This document shows positions 38,588 to 46,550 of a stretch of 64,000 nucleotides of DNA, one piece after another. The notes beneath the pieces were generated by a model. It was not told where the DNA came from and made no database searches. It saw only the letters and a program-made list of their open reading frames with translations. The stretch covers positions 1,178,001 through 1,242,000 of the forward strand of contig NZ_FRAM01000001.1 in NCBI RefSeq assembly GCF_900142325.1. The letters run 5' to 3'. How positions within the stretch are numbered: position 1 is the first letter of the stretch; every line of letters begins with the position of its first letter. This DNA comes from Epilithonimonas mollis (GTDB lineage: Bacteria > Bacteroidota > Bacteroidia > Flavobacteriales > Weeksellaceae). The translations under genes and the position numbers were made by a program.

Positions 38588-38663
38588 CTTCGACTCCGCT
38601 CAGACTGACACTGTTGAAATATTTAGTTTATTATTAGCAATGTCACACTGAGCGGAGTCGAAG
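38588..38663. repeat. CTTCGACTCCGCTCAG palindromic repeat
   Basis: Perfect 16-bp inverted repeat CTTCGACTCCGCTCAG (38588-38603) and CTGAGCGGAGTCGAAG (38648-38663), extended by TGACA/TGTCA inside, around an AT-rich loop of about 25 nt. A decayed relative is at 42419-42480. Together with copy 1 of the structured element and the leuS promoter it accounts for the 450-bp gap 38289-38738. Confidence 0.85.
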
Positions 38664-38717
38664 TGTTTTCAGCAAAGAAGTCTTTTATCTTTATTCTTTT
38701 ATCTTCTTGTCTTTATA

Positions 38718-38725
38718 TATCTTTG
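38718..38725 (+). promoter_or_regulatory. -7 promoter box for the glycosyltransferase gene at 38739
   Basis: TATCTTTG ends 13 nt before the GTG start, so the leader would be very short. Confidence 0.5.
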
Positions 38726-38738
38726 TAAAAAATCGCAA

Positions 38739-39494
38739 GTGCCGGAAATCTCTATCATCACGCCGAGTTACAATTCCTCAAAATATCTGAACGAAACTAT
38801 TGATTCCGTCCTCAACCAAACTTTTCAGGATTGGGAATGGCTGATTACCGATGATTGCTCAACAGACAATTCGGTAGAAGTTCTGGAAAAACAAAACAAC
38901 CCACGAATCAAAGTGTTCAAAGCTGAGAAAAATGGCGGAGCTGGAGCAGCAAGAAACATTTCATTGAAAAATGCCACAGGAAGATTCATCACATTTCTGG
39001 ACGCCGATGATTTTTGGGAACCGAATTTCCTAGAAGAAATGGTCAATTTTATGAAATCTGAAAATGCTGAATTAGCTTATTCCACTTATTCCCGTTGTGA
39101 TGACAATCTGAATCCAACAAAAATTGGAAACTTCGAAGCGGATAAAATTGTGACTTTTAATAATCTTTTGAAAACCTGCAGATTATCTTTATTATCATCG
39201 ATGTACGATTCCAAACGAGTCGGAAAATTTTATTTCCCGGAAGGCACAAAACGGGAAGACCATGTGATGTGGCTGGAATTATTGAAAAAAATCCCACAAG
39301 GAAAACCTTTGAAAAAAACCTTATCAAAATACAGAATGCTCCCCAACAGCGTTTCCAGAAAAAAATCAAATATCATGAAGGACCAATATCTGGTTTACAA
39401 AGATTATATGAAATTCTCAACATTGAAATCTCTTTATTACACAGCAAACTGGGCACTAAACGGCTTTATTAAATATTCTAAAATCTTTAATTAA
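38739..39494 (+). CDS. family 2 glycosyltransferase
   Basis: A 251-aa inverting transferase (GT-A fold). PEISIITPSYNSSKYLNETI opens the nucleotide-binding fold, TDDCSTDNS follows, and the metal-binding motif is FLDADDFWEPNF (about residue 87). Start is a GTG, just behind a -7 box. The stop overlaps the ATG of the next, unknown gene (TAATG), so the two are translationally coupled. With waaA downstream on the other strand, a role in LPS or other glycans is likely. Confidence 0.9.
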   Translation: MPEISIITPSYNSSKYLNETIDSVLNQTFQDWEWLITDDCSTDNSVEVLEKQNNPRIKVFKAEKNGGAGAARNISLKNATGRFITFLDADDFWEPNFLEEMVNFMKSENAELAYSTYSRCDDNLNPTKIGNFEADKIVTFNNLLKTCRLSLLSSMYDSKRVGKFYFPEGTKREDHVMWLELLKKIPQGKPLKKTLSKYRMLPNSVSRKKSNIMKDQYLVYKDYMKFSTLKSLYYTANWALNGFIKYSKIFN

Positions 39495-40120
39495 TGGAAT
39501 ATTCAAAAGAATTCAAACAGGCTCTGAGCGAATTTTCTCCGCTTGAAAAAGACCGATTGATTTTCCGATTACTGAAGAAAGACAAATTGCTTTCCAAAAA
39601 ACTGTATTTTGAACTCATCGATCCTGAAACGACAGATGACAAACGAAATGCAATGGAAAAAATCATCAGCGAAAGAGTTTCGGAAATTTCAAAATATGTC
39701 GGGAATCAGAAATATTTTTTGGTTTTAATCCGAAAACTGAGCGCAGAAATCACAGAACACGTGAAAGTAACAACGGATAAATTTGGTGATGTATATCTGA
39801 ATTTATTTTTGGTCAATAAAATCCTTGAGCACAACGAAAAACTGGGAAGACAGAGATTCGATGCGGTTTACAAACTTTACATTTATCTCATTAATAAAAT
39901 CATCAAAGCCTTAATCCTAATCAAAAAACTGGACGAAGATTATTGGATGGAATTTGACGAACTTCTCACCGACATAGAATTCCAAATCCATGAAACACTC
40001 TATCTGGAAAAGCTCTGTGTTAATAACAGTTTTGATTTCAGTTGGCTGAAGTGTGAAAACATTCCTAAGCATTTTGAATTGATTGTGAAAGGAATTAAGA
40101 GTGAGGGATTTTTGAGGTAA
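39494..40120 (+). CDS. unknown protein coupled to a glycosyltransferase
   Basis: 208 aa, no signal peptide, mostly helical and charged (MEYSKEFKQALSEFSPLEKD; KRNAMEKIISERVSEISKYV), with a hydrophobic helix-like patch YKLYIYLINKIIKALILIKK. A cytoplasmic, all-helical protein is likely. I do not recognise a family. The one-base overlap with the upstream glycosyltransferase implies coupled translation and perhaps a joint task. Confidence 0.8.
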   Translation: MEYSKEFKQALSEFSPLEKDRLIFRLLKKDKLLSKKLYFELIDPETTDDKRNAMEKIISERVSEISKYVGNQKYFLVLIRKLSAEITEHVKVTTDKFGDVYLNLFLVNKILEHNEKLGRQRFDAVYKLYIYLINKIIKALILIKKLDEDYWMEFDELLTDIEFQIHETLYLEKLCVNNSFDFSWLKCENIPKHFELIVKGIKSEGFLR

Positions 40121-40128
40121 GATTTCAA

Positions 40129-40222
40129 CCACAAAGCCCACAAAGTTTTTGCACAAAGAACACTATCAAGTTTTTAAGAATAAAAATAGCGAGCCTTGTG
40201 CAAAACTTTGTGAGCTTTGTGT
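40129..40222. repeat. 28-bp inverted repeat between convergent genes
   Basis: CACAAAGCCCACAAAG plus TTTTTGCACAAAG (about 40130-40157) faces CCTTGTGCAAAACTTTG plus TGAGCTTTGTG (about 40193-40221), nearly perfect over 28 bp around a loop of about 35 nt. It ends next to the waaA stop at 40223 and follows the unknown gene by nine bases, so it probably stops transcription from both sides. Confidence 0.85.
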
Positions 40223-41479
40223 TTAAGACGTAATTTTCTTCAAAATAATCTCCGTTGCATTCGGCTGCGAATTCACAAAATTATAAGCATTTTCCGACAT
40301 CTGTTTCAGGAAGGATTTTTCTTCGCCCTCACTCTGAATATCTTTCTGTATAACTTCTGTAATGAAAGCCGAAGCCGCCACAAAATCGTCAAAACATTTT
40401 CCACCATTGGCATCAATCAGCGCATCCGCTTCCGGATTTTTTCTGTACTGATTTCCGAAAACTACAGGAACACCATAAACAGCAGCTTCCAGAATATTAT
40501 GTAAACCCGCAGAGTGGAATCCACCGCCTACAACTGCCAGATCTGCGTAAGAATACAGTTTTGAGAGTTTGCCAATTGAATCTATAATAATCGTCTGACA
40601 GTTTGTGAAGTCGAGCGTTTGAGAATTCGAGAGAGAACTGTAGAGACAAGCATTTGGAAACAGTTTTTGCAGATGCGGAACACGCTGCAAGTCGTGCGGC
40701 GCAATAACGATCTTGATTTCAGGAAGTTTTTTTGCAACAACCTGAGCAATATCTTCTTCTGCCTGCCAGCTGCTTCCAAACACAATCAGTTTCTGACCGT
40801 TTTTAAATTCTTCTATAAACTCCAAATGATTATCTCTGTCGAGAAATTGCTTTACTCTGTCAAATCTCGTATCGCCGGAAACTGAGGAATTAATTAATCC
40901 AATTTTTTTAGCTAAAGCCAAAGATTTAATAGTCTGGTGAAAAAACCAGTCAATATTTTGTTTCAGCTGTTTTGCAAACCACTTTCCATAGCTCTCAAAA
41001 AATATCTGATGCTCATAAAACAGTGCCGAAATCACAAAAATTTTCGTTCCACGATTTTTCAGTGCTTCCAAAAGATTATACCAATAATCATATTTGACAG
41101 TAAAGAAAATATCCGCTTCAAAGACCGAAACAAACGCTTTAATATCTTTTTTTCTATCAAAAGGCAAATAGCAAACCGCATCTGCAACCTGTTTTCTTTT
41201 CCTTATATTTTCGTAACCGGAAGGTGAAAAAAAGGTTACTAACGTTTTATGTTCCGGGAATTGTTCTTTCAATTTTTCCAGGACAGGCAAGCCTTGTTCG
41301 TACTCGCCCAGGCTGGCTGCATGCATCCAGATCACCTTTTCTCCCTGGAGTTTATCTTTGACAATGCTGACGGACAGCTTTCTGCCACGGATACCTTTTT
41401 TAGTTTTCGAATTGAACAGTGAGAAAACTTTCATCCCGAAAATCATCACATGAACGAAAAGATTGTAAAGTGATTTCAT
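40223..41479 (-). CDS. waaA: 3-deoxy-D-manno-octulosonic acid (Kdo) transferase
   Basis: Adds Kdo to lipid A in the inner membrane. The 418-aa GT-B enzyme has an N-terminal membrane anchor, the acceptor-side motif WMHAASLGEYEQGLPVLEKL (ASxGE with the catalytic Glu), a donor domain with FGSSWQAEEDI, and VVGGGFHSAGLHNILEAAVY. Length is normal. Four bases separate it from the upstream membrane gene. Confidence 0.94.
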   Translation of the reverse strand: MKSLYNLFVHVMIFGMKVFSLFNSKTKKGIRGRKLSVSIVKDKLQGEKVIWMHAASLGEYEQGLPVLEKLKEQFPEHKTLVTFFSPSGYENIRKRKQVADAVCYLPFDRKKDIKAFVSVFEADIFFTVKYDYWYNLLEALKNRGTKIFVISALFYEHQIFFESYGKWFAKQLKQNIDWFFHQTIKSLALAKKIGLINSSVSGDTRFDRVKQFLDRDNHLEFIEEFKNGQKLIVFGSSWQAEEDIAQVVAKKLPEIKIVIAPHDLQRVPHLQKLFPNACLYSSLSNSQTLDFTNCQTIIIDSIGKLSKLYSYADLAVVGGGFHSAGLHNILEAAVYGVPVVFGNQYRKNPEADALIDANGGKCFDDFVAASAFITEVIQKDIQSEGEEKSFLKQMSENAYNFVNSQPNATEIILKKITS

Positions 41480-41483
41480 AATT

Positions 41484-42005
41484 TTAATTCATAGAATTAA
41501 AAATTCCTCTGCCAAATTGAATCGCGCCGAAAATAATTGCTCCATAAGCAATAATACCACCTTGACCATTACTCATACTGATTAGTGTTACTAAAGCACC
41601 TCCCGCAAACCAAAGTGCCCCGACAATAATATCTTTGGAAGAATTCTTCTTTGACCTACTTTCTATTTCAAAGATCTGCTCTCTATAAGCTTTATGAAGA
41701 AGCTTTCTCTTTATCACTTCGTCAGAAGGATTATCTTCATCTTTTTGCTTCAGTTCCAAATAAGTATTAACATTATTCTTACTGAGATACTCTTTTTCCA
41801 GGATGTCAACTGATTTTGATTCCGAAAGTTCTATATCAGAAACGGCATTAAGAAAATATTCATTTTCAATCAATTTTCTTCTTCTGTATTCCAGAATAGT
41901 GCTTACAACAGTATCTAAATCATACTGTCTCCAATCAGAAAGGATTTCTGTTAAGGTTGAATTTTTAGTACTTGACAAGTCTGACAATGTAAGTCTTTTA
42001 CTCAT
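41484..42005 (-). CDS. unknown protein with C-terminal membrane hairpin
   Basis: 173 aa: a charged, helical N-terminal part of about 125 residues (LTEILSDWRQYDLDTVVSTI; ILEKEYLSKNNVNTYLELKQ) and two membrane helices at the end (DIIVGALWFAGGALVTLISM; GGIIAYGAIIFGAIQFGRGI). The end resembles small two-helix membrane domains seen in many unrelated proteins. It lies two bases after the cupin stop and four before waaA, in one operon. I do not know the family. Confidence 0.8.
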   Translation of the reverse strand: MSKRLTLSDLSSTKNSTLTEILSDWRQYDLDTVVSTILEYRRRKLIENEYFLNAVSDIELSESKSVDILEKEYLSKNNVNTYLELKQKDEDNPSDEVIKRKLLHKAYREQIFEIESRSKKNSSKDIIVGALWFAGGALVTLISMSNGQGGIIAYGAIIFGAIQFGRGIFNSMN

Positions 42006-42007
42006 AA

Positions 42008-42352
42008 TTAGTTTTCTACTGCAAATCTATCATTATTTGTTGAAGGATTGGATATGACGAGAAATTCCAGATCAGTGTCGGAAAGATTTTCAATCCAGTG
42101 TTGCTTATCGGGAGCAATATGAAATCCTGAATTTTCTGCTATTTCAAAAGTTTCTCCTTCCACAATAAATGTTGCTTTTCCTTTTAGAATAAAGAAAAAC
42201 TGTTGCGCATTTTTATGGAAATGCGACTGCTCTTTCGATTTGGGCGGCATTATTTCCTGTTTTACTGAAAGCGCATCCGAATCCAGCAAAACCCAGCTGA
42301 CGCAGTTTCCACTCCAAATATAATGTTGCGTATCTTGTTTTGATTTTATCAT
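42008..42352 (-). CDS. small cupin-domain protein
   Basis: 114 aa, single cupin barrel. Metal ligand region SHFHKNAQQFFFILKGKATF (HxH...E-like first motif, Gln replacing the usual Glu) and second motif GFHIAPDKQHWIENLSDTDL. Such proteins often bind metal and may act as isomerases or dioxygenases; no reaction can be assigned. The start at 42352 follows from the promoter box at 42370-42377, which lies inside any longer frame. Confidence 0.88.
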   Translation of the reverse strand: MIKSKQDTQHYIWSGNCVSWVLLDSDALSVKQEIMPPKSKEQSHFHKNAQQFFFILKGKATFIVEGETFEIAENSGFHIAPDKQHWIENLSDTDLEFLVISNPSTNNDRFAVEN

Positions 42353-42369
42353 CTTTAGCTTTTCTATTA

Positions 42370-42377
42370 CAAATATA
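42370..42377 (-). promoter_or_regulatory. -7 promoter box for the cupin-waaA operon
   Basis: TATATTTG on the minus strand, 17 nt before ATG 42352. It would drive cupin, membrane protein and waaA. Confidence 0.6.
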
Positions 42378-42418
42378 ATTGAGACTTTTGGAAAAAGCAC
42401 TTTTTAAATTAAATCAGG

Positions 42419-42480
42419 CACTTCTACTCAGACTGACAGCTCTACAACCAGCATCGTAATTCAACATTGTCAGTCGAAGA
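42419..42480. repeat. degenerate CTTC...GACTGACA palindromic repeat
   Basis: CTTC and GACTGACA (42421-42438) face TGTCAGTC and GAAG (42468-42479). It looks like a decayed copy of the palindrome at 38588-38663, missing its CCGCTCAG block, and again lies next to a structured-element copy. Confidence 0.65.
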
Positions 42481-42510
42481 TCTTTTTTCAAATGTTTTAT
42501 AATGCTGAAT

Positions 42511-42593
42511 CCGCAGCCCGACTTGAGCGGAAATCCTTTTTACGCAACGCAGTGGAGTGAAAAGATTGGGAGCGGAAGGCGGAAATAGCTGCC
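42511..42593 (+). ncRNA. structured repeat element, copy 2 (possible Flavo-1-type RNA)
   Basis: Plus strand: outer stem GCAGC/GCTGC, conserved 5' block CCCGACTTGAGCGGAAATCC, inner stem AATCCTTTT/AAAAGATT, conserved 3' block GGGAGCGGAAGGCGGAAATA. The central hairpin is short and differs from copies 1 and 3. It ends 57 bp before the rpmH promoter, so it is not in that transcript. With the palindrome before it, it accounts for the 371-bp gap 42353-42723. Confidence 0.6.
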
Positions 42594-42649
42594 ATAATTA
42601 TTAAAATAAACGGTAAGTGAAAAATTAACACAAAAAAGTTTTCAAATAT

Positions 42650-42679
42650 TTGCCACTCAAAATAAAATCTCTATATTTG
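42650..42679 (+). promoter_or_regulatory. rpmH promoter
   Basis: TTG (42650-42652, within TTTG), 19 nt, TATATTTG (42672-42679): near-ideal consensus, as expected for a ribosomal protein gene. Confidence 0.85.
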
Positions 42680-42723
42680 CAGTCTGAAAATAAAGAGATA
42701 ATTACGAACTAAATATATTAGTG

Positions 42724-42882
42724 ATGAGTAAAAGAACATTCCAACCATCTGAAAGAAAAAGAAGAAACAAGCACGGTTTCCGTGAAAGAATGTCCACTCC
42801 GAATGGAAGAAGAGTGTTGGCAGCTAGAAGAGCGAAAGGCAGAAAGAGTTTAACTGTTAGTGCAGCACGCGCTAAGAGATAA
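42724..42882 (+). CDS. rpmH: 50S ribosomal protein L34
   Basis: 52 aa, very basic: [19 protein letters not shown] at the start, then [19 protein letters not shown] and a tail ending SAARAKR. This is the classical L34. A GTG codon directly before the ATG is also open. Strong promoter and terminator frame it as a single-gene unit. The usual partner rnpA is not next to it here. Confidence 0.97.
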   Translation: MSKRTFQPSERKRRNKHGFRERMSTPNGRRVLAARRAKGRKSLTVSAARAKR

Positions 42883-42905
42883 TTTTCTTTAATTATCATA
42901 TACAA

Positions 42906-42936
42906 AAATGTCTGGACAGGTTTCAGACATTTTTTG
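42906..42936 (+). terminator. rpmH terminator
   Basis: AAATGTCTG pairs with CAGACATTT, followed by T-run and G. Confidence 0.88.
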
Positions 42937-43017
42937 TTGTTAAAATTTCCCAAAAGTAAAAGCAGAAAAATAAGTTTTTGCTATTTTTGGCTTTCACAAA
43001 CTTTCAATTTTCAGACT

Positions 43018-43728
43018 ATGCCGCACAGAAATGACTCGGGTATCGATATTATAGATTTGAGCAACGCCAAAATTGTACAGAAAAACTTCACAGTCCTGAA
43101 TGATGTGGATCTTCATATCAAGAAAGGAAAATTCTGTTACCTAATAGGAAAAACCGGTTCTGGAAAAAGCTCGCTTCTGAAAGTTCTCTACGGACAGCTC
43201 CCTCTGCAAGGCGGAAGCGGACAGGTTGCCGGTTTTGATCTTCAAAAACTGAGACAGTCCGATGTTCCGAACCTGCGAAGAAAACTTGGAATCGTTTTCC
43301 AGGATTTTCAGCTATTGCCGGACAGAAATATCGAAAAAAATTTGCTATTCGTTTTGCAGGCAACCGGATGGAAAGACAAACACAAAATGGAAGCAAGAAT
43401 CGATGAAGTCCTTTCCAGCGTTGGGATGAAAACCAAAAAGCACAAAATGCCCCATCAGCTTTCCGGTGGCGAGCAACAACGTGCTGCGATTGCAAGAGCA
43501 TTACTGAATCACCCGGAACTGATTCTCGCTGATGAGCCTACAGGAAACCTGGATCCCGAAACGTCCAATGACATCATGACACTTCTGAAAAACCTTGCCG
43601 AGGAAAACCATTGTGCCGTTGTGATGGCGACACACGACTACCATATGATTCAGAATTATCCAGGTGAAGCTATCAGATGTGAAAACGGGCAGGTTTCAGT
43701 TTTGGATACTGCGGAATTGTTTGAATAA
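43018..43728 (+). CDS. ftsE: cell division ATP-binding protein FtsE
   Basis: A 236-aa ABC ATPase: Walker A IGKTGSGKSS, Q-loop GIVFQDFQLLPDRNIEKN (FQDFxLLP is characteristic of FtsE), signature LSGGEQQR, Walker B LILADEPTGNLDP, His switch MATHDY. With FtsX it controls peptidoglycan hydrolases at the septum; ftsX is not adjacent. Start at ATG 43018 since a TATTTTTG box lies upstream at 42982-42989. A weak hairpin (AAAACCT/AGGTTTT, about 43761-43790) follows and overlaps the end of trmN6. Confidence 0.88.
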   Translation: MPHRNDSGIDIIDLSNAKIVQKNFTVLNDVDLHIKKGKFCYLIGKTGSGKSSLLKVLYGQLPLQGGSGQVAGFDLQKLRQSDVPNLRRKLGIVFQDFQLLPDRNIEKNLLFVLQATGWKDKHKMEARIDEVLSSVGMKTKKHKMPHQLSGGEQQRAAIARALLNHPELILADEPTGNLDPETSNDIMTLLKNLAEENHCAVVMATHDYHMIQNYPGEAIRCENGQVSVLDTAELFE

Positions 43729-43778
43729 TAAAATTCAGATATTAGATTAATTATAAATATAAAACCTTTTTGAATTTT

Positions 43779-44483
43779 TCAGAGAGGTTTTTTCTGGAAT
43801 AAATGAAAATCTTTTGTCAGCTCAAGATATTCATCGGAATAGACCCTTGGTGCTTTTTCTATGATGAAATTTTCTTCTTTAATTTCCGGTTTATGATAGG
43901 AATATTCTAAAACTGCTCTTTTCGGTTCAGCAGTTTCAATTCCCTTGATACTCACCTTTCTTTTAAGATATAAATTATTTTCAAGACAAATATTGGTAAA
44001 TTGTTTTTCAGAATCGACCGGAATGATCACAGAAAACAAACCTGTTTCGGAAAGCAGTGCTGAAGTTTTTTGAATCAAATCAGAAAAATCCAATTTCAGT
44101 CTTTGTCTCGCCAAAACATCTTTACCCGAATTATTGACTTCAAAATAAGGCGGATTCGAAATTATCAAATCAAATTTTTCCTTTGTTACGAAATTCCTAA
44201 AATCCTGTAAATTAGCCTGGATTCTATCAAAAAAAGGAGAATTGGAGAAATTATTTTTAGAAATACTAACCGCTTCGGAATTGATATCAATTGCCAGAAT
44301 ACGGGCGTCGGGATTTCTTTGAGCAAGCATCAGGGAAATAATTCCGGTTCCGGTTCCGACTTCCAGAATTGACTCTGCATTAGCAACATCTGACAAAATA
44401 CCCAAAAGAACAGCATCTGTCCCGACACGGAAAACAAGAGAATCCTGCTGAACATCAAACTGTTTAAAACGAAAAGGCTTCAT
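43779..44483 (-). CDS. trmN6: tRNA1(Val) (adenine(37)-N6)-methyltransferase
   Basis: A 234-aa class I SAM methyltransferase. The SAM loop is ILEVGTGTGIISLMLAQRNP and the target-base motif is LIISNPPYF (NPPY). It begins KPFRFKQFDVQQDSLVFRVG and continues with TDAVLLG, as in the YfiC family. Its ATG follows the stop of the histidine kinase directly. The last codons overlap a hairpin shared with ftsE. Confidence 0.9.
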   Translation of the reverse strand: MKPFRFKQFDVQQDSLVFRVGTDAVLLGILSDVANAESILEVGTGTGIISLMLAQRNPDARILAIDINSEAVSISKNNFSNSPFFDRIQANLQDFRNFVTKEKFDLIISNPPYFEVNNSGKDVLARQRLKLDFSDLIQKTSALLSETGLFSVIIPVDSEKQFTNICLENNLYLKRKVSIKGIETAEPKRAVLEYSYHKPEIKEENFIIEKAPRVYSDEYLELTKDFHLFQKKPL

Positions 44484-45938
44484 TTACAAATTTGAAGGCA
44501 TTGAAATTGTAAAAACCGCACCTTTATCCACCTCAGAAACCACTGTTATGCTACCGTTATAATCTTCCACCATTCTTTTGACCATTGTAAGCCCGATTCC
44601 CATTCCGCTGCTTTTGGAAGTGAAATTCGGGTCAAAGATTTTATCTAATTTATCCTCAGGAATTCCGATTCCATTATCATTAACCGTTATTTTTATTCGC
44701 TTTTCAATTTTTTCCAGATCTACATTGATAACGGATTTTCTGTCATCCGATTTTGCCTGGCTGGCGTTCGTTACAAGGTTGATAATGATCCTTGCCAGAT
44801 AATCCTTGTCGATCTTCATCATAATATGATCATGACTGGCATGAACAAAGATATTTTCATCACTGAAGATCGTCAGCACATTCCTGATTTCCTTGTTAAG
44901 AATGATTTCCTCATCATTCCTCTTAGGCAATTGTGCAAATTCCGAAAAAGCAGTTGCCACCCTGCTGATGACTTCTATCTGTCCGATAATCACTTCGCTA
45001 AGATTTTTCACTTTCGTTTCGTTGTTCGGATCGTTCGCATCAAATTTCCTTTCAAAATTCTGCATCATCAACTTCATTGGCGTCAAAGGATTCTTCACCT
45101 CATGTGCCACCTGCTTCGCCATTTCCTGCCAAGCCGATTGTTTTTCTATATAGCTCAGTCGTTCACGTTGGTCGGCGATCTCAGAGATCATTTTATTATA
45201 AGCCTTCACCAATGCATTCAGCTCATCGTTTTTATAATACCGGATCGGCTGCAGATTTTTATCAAAAAGATTTATCCTGCTGATCATGGATGTAAAACGG
45301 GTGATTGCTTTCGTCAGATTATTGGAAATAATCCAGCTGAGCCAGATACTGAAAAGTACAATCAATATGTTAACGCCGATGATGTATGCAAAATAATGCT
45401 TGAAAACCACCATGTAAGCACTTTCGTTGTGGTAATACGGAAAATAAACATAAGCTACGTTTTCCAGCATATTGTTTTTCAGAACCATATAAGAAGAGAT
45501 GATGCTGGCTTTCAGGTTTTCATCATAAGATTTGTCATCATATTGCTTCCCATTTTTGCGGATGGCTTTTATGACCTCAGCAGGCATTTTTTTCTGAGCC
45601 ACCAGATTAGGTTCCTTGTTAGAAAGAAGATAATTACCATCCAGATCATAGATAATGATATCGTGCTTATTGATATCAGCGATCTCATAGATTTTGTTTT
45701 CCAGAATCCTAGGGATATCTCCCGTTTTCACCTGAGAATGGCTGAGCGCATAATCCAGAGACGACATTAGAGCCTCAGATTTATTCTGCATATCTGTCCT
45801 GCTCTGGTCCTTTGCATTATTTCGTAAAATAATGAATGACAAAACCGCCGAAGTAATAATACTCAGGAAACATATTGCCAGAAATCCTACGAAAACCCTG
45901 TTTCTTAACCGGTAACCTTTATAATCACTAAATGACAT
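44484..45938 (-). CDS. sensor histidine kinase (NtrY-like layout)
   Basis: 484 aa: membrane helix about 14-36, extracytoplasmic sensor about 37-180, second helix about 182-202 (YIIGVNILIVLFSIWLSWII), HAMP linker, phospho-acceptor QVAHEVKNPLTPMKL, and ATPase boxes NLVTNASQAK, NDNGIGIPED and GMGIGLTMV. No response regulator gene is next to it, so the partner lies elsewhere. The end of ribE overlaps its start by 11 bases and trmN6 follows at once, a compact three-gene transcript. Signal unknown. Confidence 0.92.
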   Translation of the reverse strand: MSFSDYKGYRLRNRVFVGFLAICFLSIITSAVLSFIILRNNAKDQSRTDMQNKSEALMSSLDYALSHSQVKTGDIPRILENKIYEIADINKHDIIIYDLDGNYLLSNKEPNLVAQKKMPAEVIKAIRKNGKQYDDKSYDENLKASIISSYMVLKNNMLENVAYVYFPYYHNESAYMVVFKHYFAYIIGVNILIVLFSIWLSWIISNNLTKAITRFTSMISRINLFDKNLQPIRYYKNDELNALVKAYNKMISEIADQRERLSYIEKQSAWQEMAKQVAHEVKNPLTPMKLMMQNFERKFDANDPNNETKVKNLSEVIIGQIEVISRVATAFSEFAQLPKRNDEEIILNKEIRNVLTIFSDENIFVHASHDHIMMKIDKDYLARIIINLVTNASQAKSDDRKSVINVDLEKIEKRIKITVNDNGIGIPEDKLDKIFDPNFTSKSSGMGIGLTMVKRMVEDYNGSITVVSEVDKGAVFTISMPSNL

Positions 45939-46524
45939 TTTGCTTTTTCAAAAGTTTCGCAACGTACTTCCCGATGATGTCGAATTCCAGATTCACCACA
46001 TCACCGCGCTTCAGATGCTTCATATTTGTAAACTCCCAAGTATACGGAATAATTGCTACAGAAAATTGATTTTCTGCACTTTCCGCAACGGTAAGACTGG
46101 TTCCGTTCAGTGTGACAGAACCTTGAGGAACCGTTGTATATTCAGGAGATTCTTCGTAAGAAACTGTAATGATATAACTTCCGTTCAGGTTTTCTATATG
46201 TTTCACCATACCTGTTTTATCCACATGACCCTGAACCACATGTCCGTCCAGCCTTCCTTCGAATTTCAAACACCGTTCCAAATTAACTTCCGTTCCTACA
46301 TTCCAATGCCCGAGATTCGTTTTTTCAAGCGTTTCGCTGATTGCCGTAACTTTATATTCATTCCCGTTGATTTCCACCACTGTCAGGCAGCAACCGTTGT
46401 GTGCCAGGCTTTGATCAATCTTCAGCTCCTGTGTAAACGGGCAGCTTAGCGTGAAATCAATATTGGTTTCATTTCTCTCGATTTTTTCAACTTTTCCTGT
46501 TGCTTCAATGATTCCTGTAAACAT
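45928..46524 (-). CDS. ribE: riboflavin synthase (alpha subunit)
   Basis: Converts two lumazine molecules into riboflavin and a pyrimidine. The 198-aa trimeric enzyme has two tandem lumazine-binding barrels: MFTGIIEATGKVEKIE starts the first (with NGCCLTVVE), and GRLDGHVVQGHVDKTG starts the second (with LNGTSLTVAES). It overlaps the histidine kinase gene by 11 bases. No FMN riboswitch is evident, but a structured repeat (46551-46647) stands just upstream on the same strand. Confidence 0.95.
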   Translation of the reverse strand: MFTGIIEATGKVEKIERNETNIDFTLSCPFTQELKIDQSLAHNGCCLTVVEINGNEYKVTAISETLEKTNLGHWNVGTEVNLERCLKFEGRLDGHVVQGHVDKTGMVKHIENLNGSYIITVSYEESPEYTTVPQGSVTLNGTSLTVAESAENQFSVAIIPYTWEFTNMKHLKRGDVVNLEFDIIGKYVAKLLKKQNVI

Positions 46525-46550
46525 TTTATGTCATGTTTTTTTTTAAATAT

